Of a stretch of DNA of 44,136 nucleotides, positions 10,199-21,740 are shown one piece after another. Numbering within the stretch: the stretch's first letter is position 1; each line of letters starts with the position of its first letter. Source of the stretch: Volvariella volvacea V23 (Eukaryota; Basidiomycota; Agaricomycetes; Agaricales; Pluteaceae); contig KB722765.1 of NCBI GenBank assembly GCA_000349905.1, forward strand, positions 154,466 through 198,601, read 5' to 3'. The position numbers were made by a program, and so were the translations under genes. The notes below the pieces were generated by a model. That model did not search any database. It saw only the letters and a list, made by a program, of their open reading frames with translations, and had not been told where the DNA came from.

Positions 10199-10967
10199 AC
10201 TTTGGTCAACAACATTAGCTTAGTACCAGTTTTCTCGTTGCCGGCTCTTTTTGCTGTCGTATCCGTCTCGCTGATGAACAATCCCCGTTAAATACACTCA
10301 AAGCGTTGCCTCGTTGTCTATTTGTCCTTAAAAATAAGCAAAATACCTCCATGCTCATGTCCGTTTCTTGCTCAATTGTATTATTCGCTTTCGTCGCTTT
10401 CAAATGTTTTGTGCTTAAAATGTCATTGTTAAATTGTTGTTGAATAGACATCAGTGAATGTCAAATTGCTTGATTCCCGTCGAGGCTCCACTTGACTCCT
10501 AACTTGTGCTGTAATTCTCTCTCCAACTCAGTTCCCAATGCCTCTCAACCCCGACAGCCTTACTCGTTCTTTTAGGGATGGAAGACGGCCATTTGACTAA
10601 GCACATGGTGGATACGGTGTGGATACGGCTTGGTTGCCCAGAAGCGTATACCATATGGGGGTGTATCATGGTGTTACCATGGTGCGGTGTACGCCACCGT
10701 CGAGGACGTGGGCACATACATTATTACTGTAAGTACACCTCGCCTATTCCATTTTGTCCCCAAAATCCGTATCATCCAGAATTCCAGGATCCCAAGGTGG
10801 CAACCGGGGATAGTGGGGATGCGCAGGACATCTTTTACACCTTGACCGTCGCCAGCATCATCCAAGACCAACTTTTCTCTCCCTCCCTCGCTTGCACACT
10901 TTATCGTCGTAATCGTGTATCCGTCGATTGTTTTGCTTTTTGCTGTGTTCGCTTTCCTCTTTTCGTC
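10199..10967. other. Argonaute 3' UTR and MAPKK upstream region
   Basis: No independent gene is supported here. From 10578 the frame of the MAPKK is open without a stop up to the chosen ATG at 10968, adding 130 codons rich in Cys, Trp and His with no kinase-family resemblance. I read this as 5' untranslated DNA. CT-rich tracts directly before 10968 (CTTTTCGTC) are typical of starts in this window. Confidence 0.5.
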
Positions 10968-12840
10968 ATGGCCTCTCAAGTAGCGTCTCCGCCTTCACTC
11001 CAGACTGGACCAGCACCATCGGTATCAACCATACGACACAAACGAAATTTCAAGGCCCTCAAGCTCCCACAAACACCTCGTGCAGCTCCGTCCGGTGACC
11101 CAGATGCATCCGCCACGTCCAACGCGAGAGGAGGGCTTGGGTTGTCGCTAAAGCCCACCTTGACTACCGCACCTAAAAATGGGCCTGGCTCCACCTCACC
11201 CTCCCAAGTCCCGCCACGACCCACCGGCCACCACAGAACGTTCAAGCACGCGTCCATATCCAGCACAATTGCCTCCCTCTCGCTTTCCAACTCGGAAGAT
11301 TTGAATGCTAGCCAAGGGGGTGGACCTGGAGGGGTGAAATTGGTGGACGTTAGAGATGAACAATTCAAAAAGTTGGAAGAATTGGGGCAAGGGAACGGGG
11401 GTAGTGTTATGAAAGTTCAACATGTTCCTAGCAGGATTATCATGGCCAAGAAGGTGAGATGCGAGCTGGTACTTTGGGGTGCTCTGGTGCTAATTCTCCT
11501 GATTCGCCACATTCCGCGTTTTGTTGTTGTAGGTCGTTCTCATCGACGCGAAACCTTCCATCCGAAAGCAGATCGTCCGCGAGCTCCAGATAATGCATGA
11601 TTGCCACTCTCCATACATCATCTCGTTCTACTCTGCCTATCTCTCCGAACCCAACGTCTGCATTTGTATGGAATTCATGGACAAAGGCTCGTTCGATTCC
11701 ATTTACAAAAAGTTGGGCCGCATCGACATCAAAGTGGTCCAAAAGGTCGCCGAGGCGGTACTGGAGGGATTGGTATATCTTTACGAGGTGCACAGGATTA
11801 TACACAGAGGTGAGTGGCGCCACCTCAAAAAAGGGCAGCCCACTGAACTCTGAACTCTGACAGACATCAAGCCATCGAACATACTCTGCAACTCCCAAGG
11901 ACAAATCAAGCTTTGCGATTTCGGCGTCTCGGGTGAACTCGTCAACTCGATCGCCAACACGTTTGTCGGGACGTCGACCTACATGAGTGTACGTCATTTC
12001 TCGCTTACCTCCCGAGCGACCACCCAGCTCCGTGTTCTGACGCTTCCCTCCCTGTCCACAGCCCGAACGTATCCAAGGAGCCGACTACACCATCAAATCC
12101 GACGTATGGTCGCTCGGCATAACGCTCATCGAGCTCGCCCACGGCCGCTTCCCCTTCTCAGACACCTCGAGCGACGACGAGGACGAGGACGAGAACCTGT
12201 CCGACGTCGAAGAAGAAGCCACAGGCGGAGCGAGCGGCACTCCTGACGAAGGCGCATCATCAACTATACGCTCCAAGCCCAGCAAGAGCGTCGCGACGGC
12301 CTCGCACCGCGATTCCCTCCAGGTCCACTCCTCCAGGACGCGGAAGCACCCGCCGAGAGAGCCCGTGAACGACTTTGACGTCCTCTCCCAGCCGCTTCCT
12401 TCGCCTTCGCCTTCCCTCCCCCGGTCTCCGTCTCAAGCCCAGCCTTCGCCCTCCCATCTCCGTCCTCAGTCGCATCTCACCGTGTCTCGCAAGAAACGGA
12501 GGAGCAAGGGTGTCAGTCTGCACGGTGGCAAGATGATGATGAGCATCCTCGAGTTGATGCACCATATCGTTCAGGAGCCGCCGCCGAGGCTGCGACCTTT
12601 GCGTCCGCGAGATCGGGATAGCAATGCTAGTCTGAGCGAGGTGCCGATTGAGGCTATCGAGTTTGTGGATGCGTGTCTTGAGAAGGACGTCGAGAGGAGG
12701 AAGACGCCAAGTTCTTTGATAGTGAGTTTGATATGCCTTTTGGGTTGCTCGGCGCTGACTCTGAAGATTAGAACTTTGACTGGATCAAGACGGCGCGTGA
12801 CTCGGATTTCGATTTAAAAGTTTGGACGTCTACATTTTAA
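10968..12840 (+). CDS. STE7: MAP kinase kinase of Ste7/Fuz7 type
   Basis: This is a dual-specificity MEK of the pheromone/filamentation module; the family phosphorylates the Thr and Tyr of a Fus3/Kss1-type MAP kinase. Exons 10968-11453, 11533-11809, 11864-11988, 12062-12721 and 12772-12840 give 538 aa. The N-terminal about 130 residues are low complexity and begin [10 protein letters not shown], with a conserved-looking basic patch ([10 protein letters not shown]) that may be a docking site. Kinase motifs run in order: LGQGNGGSV (about 139-147), catalytic Lys 162 in MAKKVVLID, HRDIKPSN (Asp 255), DFG (273-275) and SPERIQG. The activation loop is [13 protein letters not shown], placing phosphosites at Ser 283 and Thr 287. 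The [11 protein letters not shown] pattern points to Ste7 rather than Mkk1/2 or Pbs2. An acidic then Ser/Pro-rich insert of about 125 residues (about 331-454) interrupts the C-lobe before [17 protein letters not shown]. It lies downstream of Argonaute on the same strand. Confidence 0.94.
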
Positions 12841-13107
12841 CTCGAACGGGTTTCATACTTGATGGGACTGACATGGAACAATCGCTCGTCGCTTTCACCC
12901 TCCAACGTATGCATGATGCATCTATTTCAACTTCACTTTCAAACTTGGAAAATCGCAATTACGGCTGAACATAATGTACAACTCGTTTCCTCATGTAATT
13001 CTTCCACCCTTGGTACGGGTGCTGGCAATCAAACACCTAATATACAATATCATTTCTGTATCACCCCCGAATTATTAGTGCGCACTCGGATCATGCAAAC
13101 GTAAGAC

Positions 13108-14604
13108 TTACTTCAAGACGTGACGATACTTGACTGCACTGTTCCTAACGTCGTGCACGGCTTTGCCAGCTTCTTTCACTGCGGGAGGTGAGCGGTAAGG
13201 GATGAACTAACAATAACAAGATGCAAAGACGCGTTCTGGGTAGGACCTCAATGTAACTCTTCACGCCTTGCTTGACTGCACAGTCAAGCATCGCGAGGGC
13301 CTCTTTCTTACTTCCGCTGCGTGAAATCAGCTCACCCTTACTGATGGGTAGGGACGATGTGTGCTTACATGTGACTTCCACCCAAAAGCGCGCCGTTTTT
13401 GGAGAAGTCTGGTTTTTGATGTCCAGCAACCACGCCAATATGTTGCACAACGAGAACTATCGACTCACTGAAAGCGCTCAATTCGGGAAAGGGTTCGTCT
13501 GGAAGAGCGACCATGATGAACTTGTGATTGACACGTAACATGGACAGGNNNNNNNNNNNNNNNNNNNNNNNNNNNNNNNNNNNNNNNNNNNNNNNNNNNN
13601 NNNNNNNNNNNNNNNNNNNNNNNNNNNNNNNNNNNNNNNNNNNNNNNNGTCTCCCAAGGGAGAGTGTTCACAGACGTTGGTAGTGCACGAAACAGATCTT
13701 AGTCTCGATTTATACAAAGTGGGCAAACATACGAGGATGAGATCCAATTTCCCGGTCCAGTTCTTGGAGAAATCGCCCTTGGTGATGACGAAATCTGTCG
13801 CTCCCAGTTCTCTGGCGTCAGCCTGGGGAGGCCAGCGTGAGATGCATTCGTAGCCGCGTCTACAGTGGTGTTACCTCTTTATCAGGAGAGTGGGAGAACA
13901 TGACGACTTGCTCGGCACCCAGTGCACGAGCGAACTGAATAGCGTAGTGTCTGAGCGATAGCGTCAGCAAATGAGAGAGCTGCTACACGTGGCCTCACTC
14001 ACCCAAGCCCACCAAGGCCCATGATGCCAATCTTCGTTCCTGGCCTAAGACGAAATTGCAAGCAGTTTTTGGAATACAAAAGGATTACTTACCCCGCTCC
14101 ATGCCTAATGAGTGCAGAATAGACGGTCAATCCCGCGCACAACATGGGTGCGACTTGCTCCAAGGGGAGTTCCTTGGGTAGAGGGAAGTCGTAACGCTCG
14201 TGGGCTCGGACGGCGGTGGAGTACCCGCCTTGAGTGCGTTCGCCCTATGGAATATGACGTGTTGGTAAAAAAAAGATGACGGTGCTCACGTTGGGACACA
14301 CCCCGTCGTAAGTGTGGATATCCAGAGCGCATCAAGGAGATGCACCGGCTCTCTGTGGCGTCTGTCTCCGCAGATGCCGAAGCACCGTCAAGCGCTGCTG
14401 GACGTGGTCTCAGAAGCAGGGGTTTGACGCGAACTGTCCGATCGAAAACCAGCTAATTAACGCGTTGGCTTCGGCCCGATCAAGATTCTCACGAACACCT
14501 TCGTCGGTGGCGGTGACCTTGCGAGTCCTACAGCTCATCAGGCCCACAAGCCCAACCTCGGGCGCCTGATCCCAGTCCTCCTCCAACCCTTCCAACACCT
14601 TCAT
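13108..14604 (-). pseudogene. Decayed zinc alcohol dehydrogenase (Adh6/cinnamyl-type), interrupted by N gap
   Basis: The remains match an NADP-dependent medium-chain alcohol dehydrogenase. Recognisable pieces in order: KVTAT, HTYDGVCPN, TQGGYSTAVRAHERYDFPLP (14244 down), the Rossmann motif GIMGLGGLGHYAIQFARALG, ARELGATDFVITKGDFS, TTNVCEHSPLGD, then the gap, LSMLRVNHKFIMVALPDEP, NGALLGGSH, GSKKEALAMLDCAVKQGVKS, and a C-terminus ending KYRHVLK (stop 13110-13108). Damage visible: two TGA stops in one frame (14412-14410 and 14334-14332); a one-base shift near 13480 turning PELSAF into PN-stop; a donor with GA instead of GT at 13236-13235; a phase mismatch entering the exon at 13697. The CxxC zinc-loop region is unrecognisable. 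The first about 60-80 residues are missing, and the next gene's promoter occupies that space. The catalytic zinc Cys/His of the N-domain was not found. Confidence 0.85.
13549..13648. other. Assembly gap, exactly 100 N
   Basis: The run of 100 N is a conventional placeholder. Protein reading on the minus strand ends in PLGD on one side and resumes LSML on the other, where relatives read PLGDYLSML or similar. So little coding sequence (about one codon) appears to be missing, unless an intron lies in the gap. Confidence 0.9.
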
Positions 14605-14627
14605 CCTCGTCGTTCTTTCTCGCCATC

Positions 14628-17600
14628 ATGCCCTCTTCCTCATCGTCTGCGTCTTGGTCCAACGTCTCCACGCCAAGCCCTGGCTCTCTGACCCCCGCAA
14701 CGACCCCCGGCTCGGAGCAGCTCCCACCACCGTACAAGACTCGATATCCCGTGCCGCCATCCGTCAAGACACCTTACAATCCAGAGGATGCACTCACTGA
14801 TCTCCCCGCGATCAGCTATGCCCTCGAGCTCTTCCTTTCATCTCAAATGGTCGAGTCAGAGGACTTTTGTCACCGGAGCGATAAAGAAAAGTGCGTTCGG
14901 GCCTCATTCTGCCCTTGTCCAGATCTTTAACATCCTCGTGCTCAGAGAGAGACTCTACTTTGCGACTGGATACGGTCTGATCCAATGTGTCAAAGGGCTC
15001 ATGTCGTACGCGGACGAGGTTCGGGCAATCCGGTCATTCCATCACTCTACAGCTAACTCACGAGCGCCCACCACACCTGCAGGACTTGCTTTCCGCGCTC
15101 GGGCATGCAAAGCATGGCAACCTAATTGCTTCTCAGCACCGCAAGAAGGCCACCCTCTTCGGCTCCCGATTAGCCGGCTTCGTCGCGAACACAATTTCGT
15201 CCACCAGCAATGCCGGGATCATTGGCTTCATCAAGGGCATGACTGACGTTGAGCGACATGCCGAGCTGGTCTATGCCGAGAGCTTGTTCGAGAAGGTGCG
15301 TTTGAATCGTTGGTATATGGCAGTTGTAAGGCGAAGCGCCTTCCGTGGAGTCTGGTGTTCTCTTTCTGCTATATTTGGCATTTGGTATCCATTTGAGATG
15401 CTCATGACTCTTCCTCGTGTTATAGGCCCTCCTCGGCATCGTGTACTCCGGCGACTGGCTCGCATTCATCAAAGAAGCGTCAGTACATCGCATTCTCGTC
15501 CATCCTGCCTACTAACTTTCGCTCAGTCTCAACATGCGAAGCACAATAACGATCTATAAGCATCTTGGTCTCTACATAGAGCACATGGACTCTCTGGCTG
15601 CTCAATCTCAATCTTCCTCAAAGGATGGCTCACCCGTCGTCGATACCTCTATTGACCCCCACTTCAGATCAGGCGTATACCTCGGACTTGGAATTTCCAA
15701 TATCGTCATGTCGCTTATGCCAAGCAGACTCTTGACTATCGTCGAGCTCTTCGGATACAAAGGAGACAGGAAGCTTGGGTTGGATCTTTTGATGAAAGTT
15801 GGTGGATGGGACGGAGAGAGGGACGAACCAAGGATTAGCGAGGGTGAGTATCGCAAGTTGAGCCGACGCTGTTGTGCTCATGTACTCTACGATTGTAGAA
15901 CAGGAGGGCGTACGAAGACCAGTTGCCGATATGGTCTTGCTCATATTCCACCTTGTGGTTTCGAGCTTCACATTCGATGGTGTAGATATATCCATTGCTG
16001 CCAAAATCCTCAAATGGAACTTGAAACGATTCCCCAATGGCATGTCATGATTCGATGTCGTTCCGCTCGTCTTATAATATTTATCTATTATATTCTCTTA
16101 ACAGGTGTATTCTTCCTATTTGGTGCTGGCCGCCTAGCCTTATGCCGATCCCAACCACTCGAAGCCATCGAGTACTATACCCGCGCAATGGAAAGCCAAA
16201 GACAATACCGCAACCTCCATCACATCAGTTTCTGGGAGATCGCCATCGCCAGATTGGCGCTTTGGGATATCCAAGGTAGCCTTGTTTGCTGGAGAGATCT
16301 AGTCAAAGAAGCCACGGTATGTGTTCATTCAAATTGCATGGAACAGACGTGCTAAGGGCTGTTGTCCTTTAGTGGTCGAAGAGTATCTACTCGTACGGTA
16401 TGGCTGTTTGCTTGTTGGAGATTGGTGGGGAGAAGGAGAAGGAAGAGGCGAGGCAGATGATGGAAAAGGTGCCCAATCTTCGACAAAAGATTGCTGGCAA
16501 ATCCATCCCTCTGGAGGTACGCCCGTATTGCCACTGACGGAATCTGTGCTCACTACCTCCACCCCTATCGCTTCGCTTGCCGCCACTGTAGAAATACGTT
16601 GCTAGGAAGGCGCGTAAATACCTATCCCAAGGCCAAAGGCTATCGCTGGCGGGACTCGAACTGGCTTATCTCTTCCTTGGGATCGCGCACGCCCCAAGGC
16701 ATGTCATCATCACAAAGATGTTGCCCGAGGCCCACAATGTCCTGGGCCAACTGGGATATGCACCCTGCGCTGGCGCCAGTGCTGGAACGAGTTCGACAAA
16801 TAAGAGCGAGAAGGAGAGGAAGGAGATCGAGAAGAAGTGGCATGGTGGCAAGGGCGGATACTGGGACGACTATTGCTTGGCGAGGTTTTTGGAGGGTGTT
16901 TGCTTGCGATATGTCGCTTATCCGGTATGTTCGGCCTTTGTGGATTTGTTGTCCTTTGTTTCTAAGCCCTGTCGCCTTTACCTGGAACTATCAGGACCCT
17001 GATGCTGTACTGGACCCGAACGAGGTCATATCCATCCTGAGAGAGGAGGCTGCAAATGGAGCTACAAAGGCCTTCCAGGACGTGTTCGAGTATGGACCGA
17101 AGATTGAGTTGGATCATCATATTGTCTATCATGCTCGTAAGTCTGATTCTGGATTGCTCAGAAGGAAGACGTTTGATGGCCATTTAACTTATCAGATTAC
17201 GAACTGGGAAGATTGCTAGCTTGCCAAGGTAAAGCCGAAGAAGCGAAAGCTCAGTTTGAGCTCGTTTTATCAGGTACGTTGTCTGACATTCGATATTTTT
17301 CGATATTTGCTCTCCTCTCTACCTCCTTCATCCACGTCTCCTCCGCTTGTTATGATGCTGCCTCGTTGGAGGTTAGTCGGAGATGATAATGCCGTCCCCG
17401 TCATATTGTCTTATCGAGCGGAAATGAACAACAGCAATATACACGTCGGTGTACCCCTTTTGTCCATGTTTATATGGGCGTCTTTTTTCATGCTGTTCAT
17501 TTCCCTTGAACCTTCCACTATATTTCCGTTCAATTCTCTGACGGATTTCTGATTGATGCAACTTACATTTGCTTCATTTTGTCATCCCTTCTTACTTCAC

Positions 17601-17920
17601 AATTGTACTTATCCTCATATCCGTCCTTTCGCCTACTTTCCGTGTATTTCCCTTCTCCCGATACTCCAACTCTCCGATCTTTGTGTTTTCTGGTCCCACG
17701 CTCACGCTAATGGTTTTCCAGGCAAACCATTGGAAGTAGGCGCATCTGGAAAGAAGGGTAAATACAGCATGGAAGTAAGTTTTAATTCGACATGGCTCCC
17801 CCCGCTTCTCACGGAATTCCATTTTGCTTCACTCGACCGTCTGCACAGAACGCCCTTCATGTGAGAACGAACGCGGCCTTTGAGGCTCTGCATCAACACC
17901 AACACCAAAAGAGGTTGTAA
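14628..17920 (+). CDS. IML2: IML2/TTC39-family TPR protein (DUF3808)
   Basis: This is a member of the fungal Iml2 / animal TTC39 family of TPR-like helical repeat proteins. In yeast, Iml2 is linked to clearance of inclusion bodies and to lipid droplets. Thirteen exons sum to 697 aa: 14628-14890, 14946-15018, 15083-15295, 15426-15478, 15527-15843, 15899-16039, 16105-16316, 16373-16516, 16592-16924, 16995-17136, 17196-17273, 17722-17774 and 17849-17920. The first about 50 residues are Ser/Pro-rich and likely disordered. Family landmarks include GYGLIQCVKGLMSYAD, DVERHAELVYAESLFEKALL, YLGLGISNIVMSLMP, VFFLFGAGRLALC, QPLEAIEYYTRAMESQ, HHISFWEIAIARLALWD and YELGRLLACQGKAEEAKAQF. The intron at 16040 appears to use a GC donor (GC-AG), and the 448-nt intron 17274-17721 is far longer than the rest. 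It starts just beside the truncated dehydrogenase. A membrane anchor is not evident. Confidence 0.93.
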
Positions 17921-20900
17921 CCCATTGCATGTTTTGCCATACATGTTATATCCGATAACCTGGTATTCACTGGATTATTCTCACTCACCGGCGGTGTACC
18001 GCATGTTTCTGATAACCCAGATACCTTGTTCTTATGCACCCCGTATATGACTTCCATACTCATACCCGTATCTCATACCCCTCCCCGCCCTCATCTTCCA
18101 TCCTTTCCTCTTGGCTCTTAGCTCCCGGACTTTTGTGAACTTGACTTTCCAACGTGCCAATACTGATCATGACGCACTTTGCGTGTGCTACAGCTGTATA
18201 CGATCTCGAATGCCCTCCTCTTGTGATAGATATGACGTGATATAATCTGTGATGTATATTTATGGCTTCTGCATTTCTTGTTGCGAAAAATATATAGATT
18301 GCTCCCTGCGATGCCTAGACCCGATCTGATGCTGTTGACCTAGAGCCAACGCCAACGCCATGATGCATTGCGCGTGATTCGGTTGCAGAGTTCGGGTTCC
18401 ATTCTCCACTATCTTGCGCGCGTGTTGCGGTGCGTCTGTGGGGCTGCAGGTGTTCAGGTGAATGCATGGCCGGGAGCATCTAATCTGATGTGATTGCATC
18501 ATGACACTATATATACTAGTGGCATGGTGGATTAGTAGTTTACCGCACGCACCAGTTAAGAACACTAATACCTGTCAACCTTGAGCTTCTTGATGTGATG
18601 CACTAGTGTAGACAGGTCGCTAGATACCGAGGAAGCTCCAGGTTCCATTAATGCCCGGGCCTTACTGCTATTCTAAGTCTGGCGGTATCATTGCTTCAGC
18701 CTAAATATAGTCCCGCATATGGTACTACCTACTAGGTTAGCAGCGCGAATTTTGACATGCGGAAAGCTGGCTAATGGTCCCGCAGGCTAAGGAGTTTACT
18801 TCACGCCGATGCTAAGTCCCAATACTAGTCCCCTGTTGGTGCATAGGTCAGCCGGAATCTATCTCCACCGAGGTACTCAATCTGCACTTGGTGCATAGGG
18901 GACGACGTCACGCCAGTAGTCTATGATGACGGCGGCTGCCGTTCGTGAATGTGCGGTGCAGCAATTGCACTGTGACGGACCGTTTAGGCAAGGCTCAAGG
19001 CTGTATGCTGGCGGTCAAGGCGCTTTGCCATGCAAATTGTGATTACTGTGCGATTAGTGTTGGTATCGGATGTAGCCCGCACTGCAATGGCGCAGGTCCG
19101 AGTACCAACACGACCATTTAGACCTGAATCCGTTGCGTGTGCTTCCATTCATCTTGCTAGAAGCACTGTGTTGGGCCTTAATTAACTGGCCCATTCATTA
19201 GATCTTGTATCTGGTGGCACAACCGAGTTTCCCCTCCTACGGTCCAGCCTAGGCATCCTACCATTTGGGTTGAAACGATCAGTCAAATAAAGAAGTCTGA
19301 AGATCCTTGTCAATTGAACTCAATTCAAAGCCCCTCTTCGGCTGTCCAAAAGAGAAGCAAAATGGTCGGGTGCTAGCTGAGTATTTCAACTTGCATACCA
19401 TGTATGATGTAGCCAAGACGGTCTGAGGTAAAAATTACGAAGTCTGTGTCACTTGAAACCGGCATTCTAAAGTCAGCGATGGCAATGCTTACATGACCAC
19501 GACTTCAAGCGAGAACTTAAGCCTAGTCAGTTACATTGGGTACATAGCTAACTACGAATATGGACACTACGGCCTTCGTGCGACCAAGCGCACAGTCAAA
19601 AATTCCAAGTGGAAGCTCTTGACTCTATCAGCAGTATGACTCAGGAGAATGTGATAGGAGCACAACGGCGACTAGATAAATCCATCCATCGGTCTGCTTT
19701 GGAAGCAACATGTTTCTAGTGTACGTGTAATGCGGTTGGTTCTAGGCCAGGATTGTCGCCGGCAGCGCTGATGTTGCAAACTCAGTGGGCGACTCGGACC
19801 CCGGGATCCGGGGAAGTACCATAAGGTGTTCGCAAGTAAGCGGTGATGATAGGCTTTCCGTAACTGGGGCTTCTCCGGATCACACTGCTGTACCAGGATT
19901 GCTATAATTGCATCCGCAATTGCAAGCATGAGCTAGATAGCCAAATATCTTGGATCCAGTAGACCCATTGGGTCGACGTTGCATACTATGCTGCAAGGCC
20001 GCTGTGATCGAGGTATTGGGTAAGGAAGAGAGCGCTACGTTTTGATCGTCTCTAGCAGTCGTGAACAGCATCAGGTCATCCGTCCAGGTCTTGTACTCGG
20101 AATGTTAGCCTCAAAGCGCTTGGCGAGACTCGTCCAAGCTTACTAGGGTGGGCGCCTCGAAGAAATTCAGGGAAATCCCGAGTCAAGTGCGAAATGGAGA
20201 TTTGTGTTGGTAGAAAATGGACTCGAGACCACATATTAGTGCTACTTGGGGAACACCATGTCGGATTGATTGGCCAAGGCTGAGCTAGGAGGACTCAATA
20301 AGACCTATCCGAGTAAAGGACACAGTAAGAGGTTATCCCGGCATTCAAAACAGTTATCTAAGTCTTCGTTTCACTGTATATGTCTTATAATCCGAAGAAA
20401 ACCACATAGCTTACCCACACAGTTAACTAACCCAGCGTCGAATCGAGAATTGACAAGTTTTACCCACATAACCTCACGTTGCTATCAATGATAGGCTGTT
20501 CATTGACATCTTAACATGACAGGATGACGATACGACGCAAGGGGTGGCTGGCAGTGGTGAAATCATGCCGTACGGCACCCATGAGATGAGCAAACTCATT
20601 TCATCTCGATATCTTGTGTTCTTCTCCGCCTATCAGATGCAGACGATAGTCCTGGTGGCCTGTCAATCACTGAAAACGAGGGACCATTGGCAATGAGGCT
20701 AGGGGCCTACCCGCCAGGAAGCTCTGCCGCAACGGTCAATAAAGAAGAGAACACGATTATGGTCCAATCACGACGCGGTTGTCATGGTCGGGGTAGAGAT
20801 CCTAGTGACTTGTCCAGTCTAGGATGGTATTGATATCCTAACGTGGTAGGAAGAGCAAAACCTTAAGGTCAAGGGATTAGATTCACGACGGAGGAGGAAA

Positions 20901-21566
20901 CTGTCAACTTACCCTTTTGCTCCCGTTTTGGTCCATTCAAGTCCAAGACAATTCAACAGACAGTATTAAGGCCATTGCAACTGAGAAATAGAGACTAACG
21001 CGTGTTTTTACACAGCACAACTTGAACGTAGATAAAAAATAGCCTGTAGACTTTGATTAGTTGAGCTGAGGAACCGTTACGGAAATTCAGGAAAACATAC
21101 TGAACGGAAAGAGACCCTGAGCAAATGTTACAACGCCTCGGACCCGGATATATCCGTTAATGCTCTGGGATGCATGCCCGTGCACGCCTTCAACATGCTG
21201 TCATACAATCCCAGCACTGTAGCGCACTAGGATGACAATGCTGTGCGTGTCATTGGATCATTTACTACATGTGAGAAAAAATGATTTCGTTCGCTCTGGG
21301 CTGACATACGTATATAAGAGCATGTTATTGCCTCCGAGTCGGGAGAGCATCGACGTTAGTCGGCCGCGGAGAAGAAGTCAAAGAAAGTGAAAATGATGTG
21401 CGAGCCATCAGCAATATTACTTCTATGCCATGTTCCCTGTACTGTTGACCTGAAGAATCATCCAACATCTGCCTCTCTAGGACCAACATTCCCAGTGTAC
21501 ATGCAAGGGGTCCGAATCACTCCAATCTCATCTCCGACAGAGATATGAGATGATGGGAATGTCAAA
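17921..21566. other. 3.6 kb gene-poor DNA
   Basis: Apart from the IML2 3' end I see no convincing exon, transposase or reverse-transcriptase motif, tRNA, or long terminal repeats. Open frames on both strands are short (under about 100 codons) and show no domain-like sequence or splice-compatible neighbours. A TATA-like TATATAAG near 21310, preceded by mixed sequence, could belong to an undetected promoter. Confidence 0.5.
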
Positions 21567-21740
21567 TCAAAACGCCCTAAGCATCTGTTCGAAAATTCGA
21601 CGAAACATCCTACCCAAATGATCCCTGTCTGTGGCAACTGCGTCGACGGAGTTTTCACGAAATGTCTCTTCGAACGCCACAGACTCAGGATGATCCTTCA
21701 GGATCGTCGAGACGTGCGCTAGGCTTTCAAAGGCGGCTTG
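21567..21740 (-). CDS. Coding-like terminal exon, unknown gene, uncertain
   Basis: After a possible acceptor (TTTAG, 21745-21741) the minus strand is open for 57 residues to TGA at 21569-21567. It reads QAAFESLAHVSTILKDHPES, continues with an acidic/basic mix, and ends GRMFRRIFEQMLRAF. It lacks an ATG but has the charged, helix-like composition of real protein, unlike most frames around it. Just upstream another frame (about 21900-21745) reads GPLEDISVFEGEGLATTND and could be the preceding exon, joined by an intron beginning at a GT near 21815-21820. I do not recognise the family. It may be a real small gene or the remnant of one in this gene-poor block. Confidence 0.3.
   Translation of the reverse strand, partial: QAAFESLAHVSTILKDHPESVAFEETFRENSVDAVATDRDHLGRMFRRIFEQMLRAF

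Noticed and set aside
5945..12840. Argonaute, GH5 and MAPKK as a functional silencing or signalling cluster
   Set aside because: The three are independent housekeeping-type genes with separate promoters; adjacency alone does not support a joint system.
16660..16690. tRNA-like GGGACTCGAACTGG string
   Set aside because: It lies inside a well-supported IML2 exon and no cloverleaf partner sequences are nearby.
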